From Chitinophaga pinensis (GTDB lineage: Bacteria; Bacteroidota; Bacteroidia; Chitinophagales; Chitinophagaceae): a stretch of 64,000 nt of DNA. The stretch lies in contig NZ_VOHS01000001.1 in assembly GCF_007896845.1 (NCBI RefSeq), positions 310,001 through 374,000 on the forward strand, given 5' to 3'. Position numbers and translations under genes: made by a program. Shown piece after piece: positions 9,355-18,065 of the stretch; the stretch's first letter is position 1; every line of letters begins with the position of its first letter. The notes under the pieces are model-generated. The model did no database searches. It saw only the letters and a program-made list of their open reading frames with translations, and was not told where the DNA came from.

Positions 9355-9362
9355 CAAAGGTA
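9355..9362 (-). promoter_or_regulatory. Candidate -7 box of rlmD abutting the start codon
   Basis: TACCTTTG (minus strand) matches the Bacteroidota TAnnTTTG element. Only five bases separate it from the rlmD ATG, so the transcript would begin at or within a few bases of the start codon. No good -33 TTG is seen at the usual distance. Confidence 0.5.
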
Positions 9363-9430
9363 GGATTTTAGCCGATCACTGATTTTTGAAATTCCCTTTT
9401 CCTTGCTACTTTTACAGGAACCGATATCCT

Positions 9431-10837
9431 ATGCGTAAACTTATGATATTACTGGTCTGTATTTTATGCCATTGGCAATTGCAGGCCCAGGGCTACCAGC
9501 TCACTTTTCAGTTAAAACAGTATAAGGGAGGACAGCTGGCGCTGGCCCATTATATGGGAAAAAGCTTTTACATGGCTGATTCCGCCCAGATCAATGAGCA
9601 GGGTATCGCAATTATGAAGAATAAGGAGGCTTTACCCGGCGGTATTTACATCGTATTACTGCCCGGCAGGCAACGTTATTTTGAAATGTTGCTTGATAAT
9701 AAAGATCAGCAGTTCTCTATCGCCATTGATACCTCAGACCTGATCAACAAGACGGTCTTCAGGACTTCCAAAGAAAACGAAATCTTCCAGTCATATAACA
9801 AATTCCTGCAAAAGGAAGTATCTACCCAGGATAAACAGATCAATGGTCTGCTGGCCAGACATACGGCTGCTGACAGTGCCGCTGCCAGACCTTTACAGGT
9901 GGCATTGGGTAAGCGACTGCAGGACTTCCGTAACGGTGTTATAGGAAAATATCCACAAAGTCTGCTGACCAGCATTTTCAGGGCTATGAAGGAGCCGGAA
10001 GTACCGGCCGCTCCGGCAGGAGAGGACTCCACCTTTGGTTACCGTTATTATAAGGCGCATTACTGGGACAGTGTTAACCTGAATGACGGACGTCTGGTAA
10101 GAACGGACATCATTGAGCGGAAACTGAGCAGATATTTTACGCAGCTGGTCGCCATGGATCCTGATTCTATTATTGTGGAGGCAGACAAGGTGGTAGAGAA
10201 GACCAGAAAGGATAAAGAAATGTTCAAGTTTGTGGTATGGTGGCTGACCTATACCTACGAAACTTCCAAGTATATGGGTATGGACGCGGTGTTTGTACAC
10301 ATGGTGGAGAAATACTACGTATCAGGCGACGCGTACTGGCTGAAAGATGATCAGTTGAACAAGATCATTTCGAGAGCATATTCTATGGCGCCAAACCTGA
10401 TCGGACAGCAGGCGCCCCCGTTGGATGTAAAAGATTCTGCACAACAACCCTTATCCCTTTATACGACCAAAGCCAAATATACTGTGCTTGTTTTCTGGGA
10501 TCCTACCTGTGGACACTGTAAGGTCGAATTACCCCGTCTTGACTCGGCATATAATGCCAACTGGAAGAACAAGGGCGTAGCGATGATCGGCTTTAAGACG
10601 GAAGGTACCAAAGACGAATGGCAGGGTTTTATCAAAGAGCACAACCTCAAAGGATGGATTCACGCATGGGATCCGGACGCACAGAGTAACTACCGTCGTC
10701 TGTACGACGTATATAGCACACCGGTAGTATATCTGCTGGATGAAAAAAAGAAAATTCTGGCTAAAAGACTCGGTGTGGAACAGCTGAATGACTTCCTTGA
10801 AAAATTAGAATCTAAAGCGGAAACAGTTCATAAATAA
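9431..10837 (+). CDS. TlpA-like thioredoxin-fold periplasmic protein
   Basis: A secreted thiol-disulfide oxidoreductase-like protein. The ATG at 9431 gives a signal peptide ending QLQAQ; an upstream in-frame ATG at 9386 would place 15 extra residues before it and is less likely. The N-terminal half has the beta-rich DUF4369-like domain, the middle is a helical region common in Bacteroidota TlpA proteins, and the C-terminal thioredoxin domain carries the redox motif CGHC (C360-C363) in WDPTCGHCKVELP, followed by a cis-proline region STPVVYLLD. The role may be disulfide reduction or maturation of exported proteins; the partner is unknown. It stands alone, divergent from rlmD, and a hairpin follows. 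Confidence 0.85.
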   Translation: MRKLMILLVCILCHWQLQAQGYQLTFQLKQYKGGQLALAHYMGKSFYMADSAQINEQGIAIMKNKEALPGGIYIVLLPGRQRYFEMLLDNKDQQFSIAIDTSDLINKTVFRTSKENEIFQSYNKFLQKEVSTQDKQINGLLARHTAADSAAARPLQVALGKRLQDFRNGVIGKYPQSLLTSIFRAMKEPEVPAAPAGEDSTFGYRYYKAHYWDSVNLNDGRLVRTDIIERKLSRYFTQLVAMDPDSIIVEADKVVEKTRKDKEMFKFVVWWLTYTYETSKYMGMDAVFVHMVEKYYVSGDAYWLKDDQLNKIISRAYSMAPNLIGQQAPPLDVKDSAQQPLSLYTTKAKYTVLVFWDPTCGHCKVELPRLDSAYNANWKNKGVAMIGFKTEGTKDEWQGFIKEHNLKGWIHAWDPDAQSNYRRLYDVYSTPVVYLLDEKKKILAKRLGVEQLNDFLEKLESKAETVHK

Positions 10838-10879
10838 CGAGATATAGTTTTTATTTAATGTTGTAACTGACTTACTTGC

Positions 10880-10906
10880 AGCCAGATAAGTTTGCTGCAT
10901 CTGGCT
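10880..10906 (+). terminator. Hairpin after the TlpA-like gene
   Basis: AGCCAGAT and ATCTGGCT form a perfect 8-bp stem with an 11-base loop, 43 bases after the stop. The following T-tract is poor (TTGG), so termination strength is uncertain. Confidence 0.45.
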
Positions 10907-10954
10907 TTGGCATAGTCTTTGGAATTCCGTAGACAGAATCAAAACTCTACGGTT

Positions 10955-11653
10955 ATGACAAAGAAGATTATCCTTTCGTTTGCGGCCCTTGCAATTTCTT
11001 TCGGAGCTATGTCTCAGGTGCGGGTAGGTGTAAAAGGTGGTTGGAACCTTTCCTCCATCTCAGTTGACAATGACGGATCTGTAGACAAAGACCGTTCATT
11101 ATCAGGTTATCACATTGGTGCTATCGTGGACTTCCCACTGATAAAAAATGTCTTGTCTTTCCAGCCCGGTGCGTTCTACACCACTAAAGGCGCGAAGCTG
11201 ACATCCGGTGATAAAGACAACGACGCCACAGTGCCATACGTTAAATACACAACAAGGCCCCAGTACATTGAAGTTCCAGTAAACTTTATTGGTAAAATTC
11301 CGGTAGGTGCAAACACAAGACTGTTTGCTGGTGTCGGTCCTTACTTTGCATTCGGCGTAGCCGGTAAAAACAAAGTGAGCAGTACCCTTGCAGGTGTAAC
11401 TACCTCTTCAGAATCCGATATTAAATGGGATGATGATACCCCATTCAACGACGGTGATCCTGATCGTGGTCTGAACAAGTACAAAAGATTTGACTGGGGT
11501 GGTAACGTGCAGGTAGGTGCTGAGTTTAATAAGTTCCTGCTTTCTGCACAGTATGGTCTTGGTTTCGGTAAGATCAACTCTGGTGGCGATGACAGCAGAA
11601 ATGAAAAAAACAAGAACCGTGTATTTGCAGTTTCAGTAGGTTATCTGTTCTAA
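10955..11653 (+). CDS. Porin-family outer-membrane beta-barrel protein (paralogue 1)
   Basis: A small outer-membrane barrel of the PorT/OMP_b-brl type. The start at 10955 gives a signal peptide MTKKIILSFAALAISFGAMS with cleavage before Q; the in-frame ATG twelve codons upstream would obscure it. The mature part has alternating hydrophobic strands (RVGVKGGWNLSS, NTRLFAGVGPYFAFG, FDWGGNVQVGAEF) and ends in the aromatic-terminal strand VFAVSVGYLF typical of barrels inserted by BAM. The two following genes encode paralogues of the same plan. The function (structural, adhesin or transport) is not predictable. Confidence 0.85.
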   Translation: MTKKIILSFAALAISFGAMSQVRVGVKGGWNLSSISVDNDGSVDKDRSLSGYHIGAIVDFPLIKNVLSFQPGAFYTTKGAKLTSGDKDNDATVPYVKYTTRPQYIEVPVNFIGKIPVGANTRLFAGVGPYFAFGVAGKNKVSSTLAGVTTSSESDIKWDDDTPFNDGDPDRGLNKYKRFDWGGNVQVGAEFNKFLLSAQYGLGFGKINSGGDDSRNEKNKNRVFAVSVGYLF

Positions 11654-11724
11654 GATTACATCAAGTTTAAAACCGGGTGTAAACAGGCAACACCTCCCAC
11701 TAATAACACAATAGCTATGAAAAT

Positions 11725-11761
11725 GGTATAACATCCAACAACGCCTGTAGGATGTTATACC
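11725..11761. repeat. Perfect 12-bp inverted repeat between barrel genes 1 and 2
   Basis: GGTATAACATCC at 11725-11736 is repeated inverted at 11750-11761 around a 13-base loop. It lies 72 bases after the first barrel gene and 19 bases before the second. It could end the first transcript or be an mRNA stability or processing element; no T-run follows. Confidence 0.8.
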
Positions 11762-11780
11762 GAAAATTTAAAACACCTAT

Positions 11781-12398
11781 ATGAAAAAGGTATTATTATC
11801 TGTTGCTGCACTGATGATTGCAGGCATTACTTTTGGCCAGACAAAATTCGGTATCGTGGCAGGACCAAACTTCTCTAGTGCAACCGTTAAAAGCGCAACA
11901 GGCGACAAAGAAACCGGTGACCTCCTGGTAGGTGTAAGAGCTGGTTTAACAGCCGATCTGCAGCTGGCTGACGAGTTCTATATCGGTACAGGACTGCTGT
12001 ATGCCGGTAAGGGAAGTAAAGACAAAGACAACAGCAATTTCAAAACTACCCTGTCTTACCTGCAGGTGCCAATTAACTTCCTGTTTAAGCCTGAAGTTGG
12101 TTCCGGTAAACTGAATCTGGGAGCAGGACCTTACGTTGCATATGGCCTGGGTGGTAAACACAAAGGCACGATTGGTAACGTTACCGGCGAAGTAAAAGCA
12201 TTTGACGATGAAGCTGGTCTGGCCAAACTGAAACGTTTTGACGCAGGTCTGGGCGTTGTTGCCGGATATGAGCTGAAGCAGGGGCTGTATCTGGGTCTGA
12301 ATGCTGACCTGGGTCTGGTGAATGCATATGACAACACCGACAATGACCGCAGCTGGAAAAACACTTCTTTTGGTGTGTCTGTAGGTTACAAATTCTAA
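11781..12398 (+). CDS. Porin-family outer-membrane beta-barrel protein (paralogue 2)
   Basis: A 205-residue outer-membrane barrel. It has a clean signal peptide (MKKVLLSVAALMIAGITFG, cleavage before Q), the glycine-rich barrel strands KFGIVAGPNFSS and LNLGAGPYVAYGLGG, and the C-terminal strand TSFGVSVGYKF. The sequence motifs GAGPYVAYGL and LxRFDAGxxVxxG are shared with paralogue 3, so these two are the closest pair. A terminator follows the gene. The function is unknown beyond its barrel nature. Confidence 0.87.
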   Translation: MKKVLLSVAALMIAGITFGQTKFGIVAGPNFSSATVKSATGDKETGDLLVGVRAGLTADLQLADEFYIGTGLLYAGKGSKDKDNSNFKTTLSYLQVPINFLFKPEVGSGKLNLGAGPYVAYGLGGKHKGTIGNVTGEVKAFDDEAGLAKLKRFDAGLGVVAGYELKQGLYLGLNADLGLVNAYDNTDNDRSWKNTSFGVSVGYKF

Positions 12399-12420
12399 GG
12401 CAGGCAAATATTTATCGGAG

Positions 12421-12452
12421 AAGTCCTCTTCGCCACCCGGCGGAGGGGACTT
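12421..12452 (+). terminator. Terminator after barrel gene 2
   Basis: AAGTCC-tCtt-CGCC pairs with GGCG-gaGg-GGACTT around ACCC, followed by TTTTTCTATTTT on the plus strand, 23 bases after the stop codon. Confidence 0.85.
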
Positions 12453-12538
12453 TTTCTATTTTAATTACGTTGGCGAGATTTTTTTTAGTGTACACAAAAA
12501 TTTAAAGGTACAAAGTGGACAATTGCATTATTTTTATA

Positions 12539-12570
12539 CCCGTATTTTTATTTACGGGAGTATATCCCGT
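12539..12570 (+). promoter_or_regulatory. Overlapping alternative hairpins upstream of barrel gene 3
   Basis: CCCGTA at 12539-12544 can pair with TACGGG at 12553-12558; alternatively ACGGGA at 12554-12559 can pair with TCCCGT at 12565-12570. The two stems share bases and exclude each other. They lie 76 bases before the start codon, as in a conditional 5' leader. No ligand or regulator can be named. Confidence 0.4.
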
Positions 12571-12645
12571 GTTGTTTCCCTGAAAATACCCAATTTTTTA
12601 AAGAAGAGGACAATACCGCAACATTACAACACAACATGTAAACGC

Positions 12646-13347
12646 ATGAGTAAAACTTTTACACTTATCTTTTTAGTGTTTCTTGCATTCGTATTTCCTG
12701 TGCATGCCCAGGTGAGTCTGGGTCTGAGAGGAGGTTATACTTTATCCGCCACGCAGATCAAAAATGCACAAGGTTATAAGAGTAACAGTATTGGCACCAA
12801 CAGCCAGCTGAAAAATCTGCATGCAGACCTGATTATCAACGTACCTGTGTACAAAAACCTTTATTTTCAGCCATTGGTAAGATACATTACCAAAGGCGCT
12901 TATCTCCGTCCACTGCCATCTAAATCCGGCTTATTGGAAGAATCAGCCAACCAGCTGAAACTGCATTATCTGGAAGTTCCACTGAATGTGATGGTAAAAA
13001 TTCCTGTATCTGTTGGCAAGATCGTTTTCGGTGCAGGGCCTTATGTAGCTTATGGTCTGAATGGGTCGTACGATCTGGACCTGATGTACAATGGCACTGT
13101 ATTGAGTACCGAATCTCACGATGTCCAGTTTAATTACAAAGATCGCGGGATTGCTCCGGGTGTCAGGCTGAATCGGTTTGACGCCGGTGCGAACATAGCG
13201 GTGGGGTTTGAGTTCAACAACCTGATGGTTGTAGGCGCCAATCTCAGCAGAGGATATGCTAATCTTGACCGGACTTCTTCTGCGAAGATTACCAATAGCT
13301 ATTTTTCTGTGAGTCTGGGCTTTTTGCTTGACAGGGAAGATTATTAA
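12646..13347 (+). CDS. Porin-family outer-membrane beta-barrel protein (paralogue 3)
   Basis: A 233-residue barrel. The ATG at 12646 starts a standard signal peptide ending in PVHA before QVSLG; the open frame extends upstream to 12523 but that extension has no export character and covers the leader hairpins. Strands such as LGLRGGYTLSA, KIVFGAGPYVAYGLNG and FDAGANIAVGFEF match paralogue 2. The C-terminus (SYFSVSLGFLLDREDY) carries a short hydrophilic tail after the last strand, unlike the two paralogues, which end in an aromatic residue. Function unknown. Confidence 0.82.
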   Translation: MSKTFTLIFLVFLAFVFPVHAQVSLGLRGGYTLSATQIKNAQGYKSNSIGTNSQLKNLHADLIINVPVYKNLYFQPLVRYITKGAYLRPLPSKSGLLEESANQLKLHYLEVPLNVMVKIPVSVGKIVFGAGPYVAYGLNGSYDLDLMYNGTVLSTESHDVQFNYKDRGIAPGVRLNRFDAGANIAVGFEFNNLMVVGANLSRGYANLDRTSSAKITNSYFSVSLGFLLDREDY

Positions 13348-13376
13348 AAGAAATACACAAAGTGCGTTATTGTCAA

Positions 13377-13404
13377 GGGGAGTCCGCCATATGTCGGACT
13401 CCCC
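13377..13404 (+). terminator. Terminator after barrel gene 3
   Basis: GGGGAGTCCG and CGGACTCCCC form a perfect 10-bp stem with loop CCATATGT, followed by GATTTTTTTTT on the plus strand. Confidence 0.92.
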
Positions 13405-13514
13405 GATTTTTTTTTAAGGAGGATAGGGGGATGGTCAGCGACAGCCGTCTTAGAAGTGATAATCCCACAAAGTATTATCTCAAAAAAAACAAAAAGTGTG
13501 ACAGTTATTCGGAC

Positions 13515-13542
13515 ATGCCACGACGTTTCCACGTGTTGGCAT
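13515..13542 (+). terminator. Second hairpin with T-run, plus strand
   Basis: ATGCCA-c-gACGT pairs with ACGT-gt-TGGCAT and is followed by TTTTTTTC. It lies 110 bases beyond the first terminator of barrel gene 3, so it may be a back-up terminator or end a short transcript from 13405-13515. Confidence 0.55.
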
Positions 13543-13576
13543 TTTTTTCAGAAAAAAACGGTTACCATTTAATAAA

Positions 13577-13605
13577 AAAGCGGTCCGCCTCAGGCGGACC
13601 GCTTT
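13577..13605. terminator. Bidirectional terminator between barrel gene 3 and metF
   Basis: AAAGCGGTCCGCC and GGCGGACCGCTTT form a perfect 13-bp stem with loop TCA. The minus strand continues TTTTTTATT (terminating metF) and the plus strand AATTTTAT. Confidence 0.92.
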
Positions 13606-13629
13606 AATTTTATCGTGTAGCGCTTTTTA

Positions 13630-14583
13630 TTATACTACTTCGGCGACTGCTTTACGGATCACGTGTGGTTTACCCAATGTGTAGTAATGCAGTACCGGTA
13701 CGCCAAACTGTTTCAGTTCTCTTGACTGCTTGATCAGCCATTCTGTACCTACTTCTTCCACTTCCTTATCTGTTTTGCATTTGAGGATTTCTGTAGAAAG
13801 ATCAGTAGGAATATCCACATGGAAAGTACGGGGCAGGATGGTCAGCTGCTTGCGGGTAGTGATAGGTTTGAGTCCCGGAATGATCGGTACGGTGATTCCA
13901 GCTTCGCGGCATTTACCCACGAAATCGATGAATTTCTGGTTATCGAAGAACATCTGGGTAACGATATAATCTGCACCGTTTTCCACTTTCTTTTTCAGAT
14001 AGCTCATATCTGTCTGCATGTTCGGCGCTTCGAAGTGTTTCTCCGGATAGCCTGCCACACCGATACAGAATTTGGTTTTCACACCACTTTGCAGATCTTC
14101 TTCCAGATAAATACCATTATTCATATGTACTACCTGCTGGAGCAGTTCGTCTGCATAACGGTGCCCGTTTGGTTCAGGTTCAAAGAAAGTTTCATTTTTA
14201 GGTGCATCTCCACGTAAAACGAGCACATTATCCACACCAAGATAATTAAGGTCGATCAGGGCATTTTCTGTTTCCTCCCGGCTAAAGCCACCACATATCA
14301 GGTGTGGTACAGCATCTACATTGTAGTGCCCCATTAGCGCGGCACAGATAGCTACCGTACCCGGTCTTTTACGGATTTCTACTTTTTCAAAAGAACCATC
14401 GGCCCTTTTTTTGAACATATGTTCACTTCTATGGTAAGTAACGTTTACAAAAGCGGGTTTAAACTCCATTAATGGATCGAGGTGATCATATATAGAATCA
14501 ATACTTTTACCTTTAAGGGGTGGCAGGATCTCGAATGAGATCAGGGTATCTTTAGCCTGTGCAATGTGTTCTGTTACTTTCAT
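13630..14583 (-). CDS. metF: 5,10-methylenetetrahydrofolate reductase
   Basis: FAD-dependent cytoplasmic enzyme that reduces 5,10-methylene-THF to 5-methyl-THF, the methyl donor used by methionine synthase. The 317-residue TIM barrel shows SFEILPP at the N-terminus (the catalytic glutamate near residue 19), the DNVLVLRGDAP segment, GVAGYPEKH, and DYIVTQMFFDN, all typical of MetF. The length is that of the bacterial single-domain enzyme. It is monocistronic, with a strong terminator downstream and a TATTTTTG -7-like box at 14618-14625 on the minus strand. It is not next to metH, which lies 23 kb away in this window. Confidence 0.96.
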   Translation of the reverse strand: MKVTEHIAQAKDTLISFEILPPLKGKSIDSIYDHLDPLMEFKPAFVNVTYHRSEHMFKKRADGSFEKVEIRKRPGTVAICAALMGHYNVDAVPHLICGGFSREETENALIDLNYLGVDNVLVLRGDAPKNETFFEPEPNGHRYADELLQQVVHMNNGIYLEEDLQSGVKTKFCIGVAGYPEKHFEAPNMQTDMSYLKKKVENGADYIVTQMFFDNQKFIDFVGKCREAGITVPIIPGLKPITTRKQLTILPRTFHVDIPTDLSTEILKCKTDKEVEEVGTEWLIKQSRELKQFGVPVLHYYTLGKPHVIRKAVAEVV

Positions 14584-14751
14584 AGCAAAATAGAAGTGGC
14601 CTTAAGTTAATGCCGCTCAAAAATAAGACATATGTCAGTATTATCATCTAATTTTTGACGAAAAGGGCGAATATTTTTTTAGATTGTCCTCCATTCATAG
14701 ATAAAAATTAAACGGTAGGGGATAAAGTGGGTGAGTGCCAACAGTTAACCG

Positions 14752-14780
14752 TTGAAAGCTAAACTAAAAGTGTATTTTTG
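14752..14780 (+). promoter_or_regulatory. Bacteroidota-type promoter of lptB
   Basis: TTG at 14752-14754, an 18-base spacer and TATTTTTG at 14773-14780 match the -33/-7 consensus of the primary sigma factor of Bacteroidota. The lptB start codon follows 14 bases later. Confidence 0.7.
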
Positions 14781-14794
14781 CTAAGTTTGAACAT

Positions 14795-15559
14795 ATGGCA
14801 TTAAAAATACATACAGATCAGCTGGTAAAACGTTACGGTAACAGAACCGTAGCCAACCACGTATCTGTAGAAGTGACACAAGGAGAGATCGTGGGTTTAC
14901 TCGGACCTAACGGCGCCGGTAAAACAACCACATTCTACATGGTAGTGGGGCTTATCAAGCCCGATGAGGGACAGGTGTACCTGGATGAGGTGAACATCAC
15001 CAAGCTGCCGATGTATAAAAGGGCGAAGATGGGTATTGGTTACCTGCCGCAGGAAGCTTCTGTATTTCGTAAGCTGAGTGTGGAGGACAATATATCTGCC
15101 GTACTGGAAATGACCGGACTGAAAAAAGCAGAACAGAAGGAGAAACTGGAAAGTCTGCTGGAAGAGTTCCGTCTTACCCACGTACGTAAGAGCCCGGGCG
15201 ATGTATTGAGCGGTGGTGAGCGCAGGCGTACTGAGATTGCCCGTGCACTCGCAGTAGATCCTAAGTTCATTCTGCTGGACGAGCCGTTTGCGGGTATCGA
15301 CCCTATTGCCGTGGAAGATATTCAGTCAATTGTTGCCCGTCTTAAATATAAGAACATCGGCATCCTCATAACAGACCATAACGTACAGGAGACACTTTCC
15401 ATTACAGACAGGGCATATCTTCTTTTCGAGGGCAAGATCCTGAAAGCCGGTACTGCGGAAGAGTTGGCCGAAGACGAACAGGTTAGAAAAGTGTATCTTG
15501 GCCAGAATTTCATTTTACGTCGTAAAAATTACCTGGACGAAGCAGCTAAGCAACAATAA
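14795..15559 (+). CDS. lptB: LPS export ABC transporter ATP-binding protein
   Basis: Cytoplasmic ATPase of the LptB2FG complex that extracts lipopolysaccharide from the inner membrane and drives it to the outer membrane. The 254-residue protein has Walker A GPNGAGKT (37-44), a Q-loop in YLPQEAS, the signature LSGGE (138-142), Walker B FILLDEP (D162, E163) and the switch histidine in ITDHNVQET. The [11 protein letters not shown] stretch is characteristic of LptB. It is the first gene of a probable lptB-GH3 unit; LptF/G genes are not in this window. Confidence 0.95.
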   Translation: MALKIHTDQLVKRYGNRTVANHVSVEVTQGEIVGLLGPNGAGKTTTFYMVVGLIKPDEGQVYLDEVNITKLPMYKRAKMGIGYLPQEASVFRKLSVEDNISAVLEMTGLKKAEQKEKLESLLEEFRLTHVRKSPGDVLSGGERRRTEIARALAVDPKFILLDEPFAGIDPIAVEDIQSIVARLKYKNIGILITDHNVQETLSITDRAYLLFEGKILKAGTAEELAEDEQVRKVYLGQNFILRRKNYLDEAAKQQ

Positions 15560-15582
15560 ACTACTACGTTCCTGATCCTATT

Positions 15583-17115
15583 ATGAGAATATTAAGTCCT
15601 GCAATATCACAGTTGGCGCGTTTGCGCATGGGGCGTATAGAATACTTTATGCAATACCCCGTGCAGGTGCAGCAACAGGTATTCCAGAATCTTATCAGCG
15701 CAGCTCAGTATACTGAGTTTGGCAAGCAGTACAGCTTTTCACAGATATATAAGATAGAAGAGTTTAAACAGCGGGTACCTATTCACAATTATGATACCCT
15801 CAAGCCTTACATCCAGCGATTGATGGAAGGGCCGCAGAATATTCTGTGGAATACGCCTATCAAATGGTTCGCTAAATCCAGCGGTACCACTGCCGACAAA
15901 AGCAAATTCATACCTGTTTCCGTAGAAAGCCTGGACGATTGTCATTACCGTGCCGGCCGTGACGTATTATCACTGTACTATAACAATTTTCCTGAGTCCC
16001 GTCTGCTGACCGGCAAGTCACTTGTCATCGGCGGCAGCCATCAGGTAAATAAGCTGGATGCCGAAAGCGATTCTTACTTCGGTGATCTGAGTGCTGTGAT
16101 GCTGCAAAACATGCCATTCTACGGTAACATGATCCGTACGCCCGACCTGTCTATTGCCCTGATGGACGAATGGGAGGAGAAGATAGAGCGTATGGCGAAT
16201 GCTGTCATTCATGAAAACGTCACTTCTATAGCCGGTGTGCCTACCTGGACACTGGTATTGATCAAACGTATATTCGAAATCACCGGGAAGGATAATCTGG
16301 CAGATGTATGGCCTAATCTGGAACTGTACATGCACGGAGGTGTGAGCTTCACACCGTATCGTGAGCAGTTTAAACAACTGATCCGCAAGCCGGATATGTT
16401 CTATCAGGAAACCTACAATGCCTCTGAAGGTTTCTTCGCGGCGCAGGATGTCATCGGCCAGGAAGGGCTGTTGTTGTTCCTGAACCATGGCATCTTCTAC
16501 GAGTTTATGCCAATGGAGGAATATGGGAAAGAGTGTCCGCAGACATTACAGTTGCAGGACGTAGAGATGGGTAAGAACTACGCACTTATCATCAGTACCA
16601 ATGGTGGTCTGTGGCGTTATCTGGTGGGAGATACAGTGCAGTTTACTTCTCTTGCTCCCTACAGGGTGAAGGTAAGTGGTCGTACAAAGTCTTTCATCAA
16701 CGCATTTGGTGAGGAACTGATCGTTGAAAACTCGGATACCGCTATCGCTAAAGCCTGTGAAGTGACAGGAGCTGTGATGAACGATTATACAGCCGCTCCG
16801 ATCTATTTCAGTGGAAATGATGCCGGCGGACATGAATGGCTGCTGGACTTTGATAAAGCACCTGCTGATATCAACCAGTTCATTGATGTGCTGGATAGTA
16901 CACTCAAAGCCATTAACTCTGACTACGAAGCAAAAAGACACAAGGATATGGCATTACGCCGTCCGGTAGTACACGTATTGCCAAAAGGTACTTTTACCGA
17001 ATGGCTCAAGAGCAAAGGCAAACTGGGAGGACAACATAAAGTGCCCCGCCTTAACAACGAAAGGCAGCACGTGGAAGAAATTCTTAAATTCACCGGTATT
17101 TCCGGCAAAATCTAA
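15583..17115 (+). CDS. GH3 auxin-responsive promoter family protein (acyl-adenylating enzyme fold)
   Basis: A 510-residue member of the GH3 family of the ANL (acyl-adenylate forming) superfamily; plant members conjugate amino acids to acyl acids. The ATP-binding P-loop reads KSSGTTADKSKFIP (about residues 103-116), with YNASEGFFA around 275-283 and a GRTKSFINAFGEEL segment as the adenylate-binding region. It lies 24 bases after lptB on the same strand and is followed by fabG, a context near lipid and envelope metabolism. The bacterial substrate is unknown; no auxin link should be assumed. Confidence 0.85.
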   Translation: MRILSPAISQLARLRMGRIEYFMQYPVQVQQQVFQNLISAAQYTEFGKQYSFSQIYKIEEFKQRVPIHNYDTLKPYIQRLMEGPQNILWNTPIKWFAKSSGTTADKSKFIPVSVESLDDCHYRAGRDVLSLYYNNFPESRLLTGKSLVIGGSHQVNKLDAESDSYFGDLSAVMLQNMPFYGNMIRTPDLSIALMDEWEEKIERMANAVIHENVTSIAGVPTWTLVLIKRIFEITGKDNLADVWPNLELYMHGGVSFTPYREQFKQLIRKPDMFYQETYNASEGFFAAQDVIGQEGLLLFLNHGIFYEFMPMEEYGKECPQTLQLQDVEMGKNYALIISTNGGLWRYLVGDTVQFTSLAPYRVKVSGRTKSFINAFGEELIVENSDTAIAKACEVTGAVMNDYTAAPIYFSGNDAGGHEWLLDFDKAPADINQFIDVLDSTLKAINSDYEAKRHKDMALRRPVVHVLPKGTFTEWLKSKGKLGGQHKVPRLNNERQHVEEILKFTGISGKI

Positions 17116-17153
17116 CCTGAATAAATCATTTAACTAACAACTATTACGTCTAT

Positions 17154-17903
17154 ATGAAATTACTGGAGAACAAAGTAGCTATTGTAACAGGCGCCAGCAG
17201 AGGTATAGGTGAAGCTATCGCAATTAAATTTGCAGAGGAAGGTGCACACGTTGCATTCACATATCTCAGCTCTGACGAGAAAGCCAAAGCACTGGAACAA
17301 AAGTTACAGGCAATGGGCGTAAAGGCTAAAGCCTATAAATCCAACGCCGGTGTGTACGAAGAAACTGAGACACTGGTAAATGACGTACTGAAAGAATTCG
17401 GTAGCATCGATATCTGCGTAAATAATGCCGGTATTTCCAAAGATAACCTGTTACTGCGTATGAGCCCTGATCAGTGGGACGACGTAATGGATATCAACCT
17501 GAAGAGCGTGTATAACATGACTAAACAGGTGATCCGCCCGATGATGAAGGCAAAAAGCGGTTCTATCATCAACATGAGCTCTATCATTGGTATGAAAGGT
17601 AACGCAGGTCAGAGTAGCTATGCTGCTTCCAAAGCGGGTATCATCGGTTTTACAAAATCTATCGCTGCTGAACTGGGTAGCCGTAACATCCGTGTGAATG
17701 CGGTAGCTCCGGGTTTCGTAGAAACAGATATGACACATTACCTGAAAGATGGTGACGGCGCAAAAACTTACATGGAGAAAATTCCACTGGGTCGCTTTGG
17801 TAGCCCTGAGGATATCGCAAATGTATGTGTGTTCCTGGCATCAGGCATGAGTAACTATGTGACCGGACAGGTGATCAGTGCTTGTGGTGGATTGAACATG
17901 TAA
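17154..17903 (+). CDS. fabG: 3-oxoacyl-[acyl-carrier-protein] reductase
   Basis: NADPH-dependent short-chain dehydrogenase that reduces 3-oxoacyl-ACP in fatty-acid synthesis. The 249-residue protein carries TGASRGIG (12-19), NNAG (90-93), the catalytic triad S143-Y156-K160 (SSIIG and SYAASK), and the C-terminal GQVISACGGLNM typical of FabG (usual form GQxxxxDGG; here the Asp is Cys). The spacing of 38 bases from the GH3 gene allows cotranscription. Because SDR enzymes are diverse, another oxoacyl substrate remains possible, but similarity to FabG is strong along the whole length. Confidence 0.92.
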   Translation: MKLLENKVAIVTGASRGIGEAIAIKFAEEGAHVAFTYLSSDEKAKALEQKLQAMGVKAKAYKSNAGVYEETETLVNDVLKEFGSIDICVNNAGISKDNLLLRMSPDQWDDVMDINLKSVYNMTKQVIRPMMKAKSGSIINMSSIIGMKGNAGQSSYAASKAGIIGFTKSIAAELGSRNIRVNAVAPGFVETDMTHYLKDGDGAKTYMEKIPLGRFGSPEDIANVCVFLASGMSNYVTGQVISACGGLNM

Positions 17904-17972
17904 TTTTCAATCAGGAATTTAGTAATTCGTGTATCCGGATTGAATTCCTGTTGTACTAAATTAAAGACATAA

Positions 17973-18005
17973 AGAAGGGTGCTTCATACTTTGAAGCACC
18001 CTTCT
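17973..18005. terminator. Bidirectional terminator between fabG and the SMP-30-like gene
   Basis: AGAAGGGTGCTTCA and TGAAGCACCCTTCT form a near-perfect 14-bp stem with a tiny loop. The plus strand continues CTTTTTATAT; the minus strand continues TTATGTCTTT. The genes on both sides converge here. Confidence 0.9.
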
Positions 18006-18065
18006 CTTTTTATATATAACTGATATTTTATTGCGCGTTTATCTTCGCTGTATTCCCTGATTCAC

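Noticed and set aside
8612..9382. Long open frame (256 codons) opposite rlmD
   Set aside because: Antisense to a full-length methyltransferase with all motifs; looks like a shadow frame.
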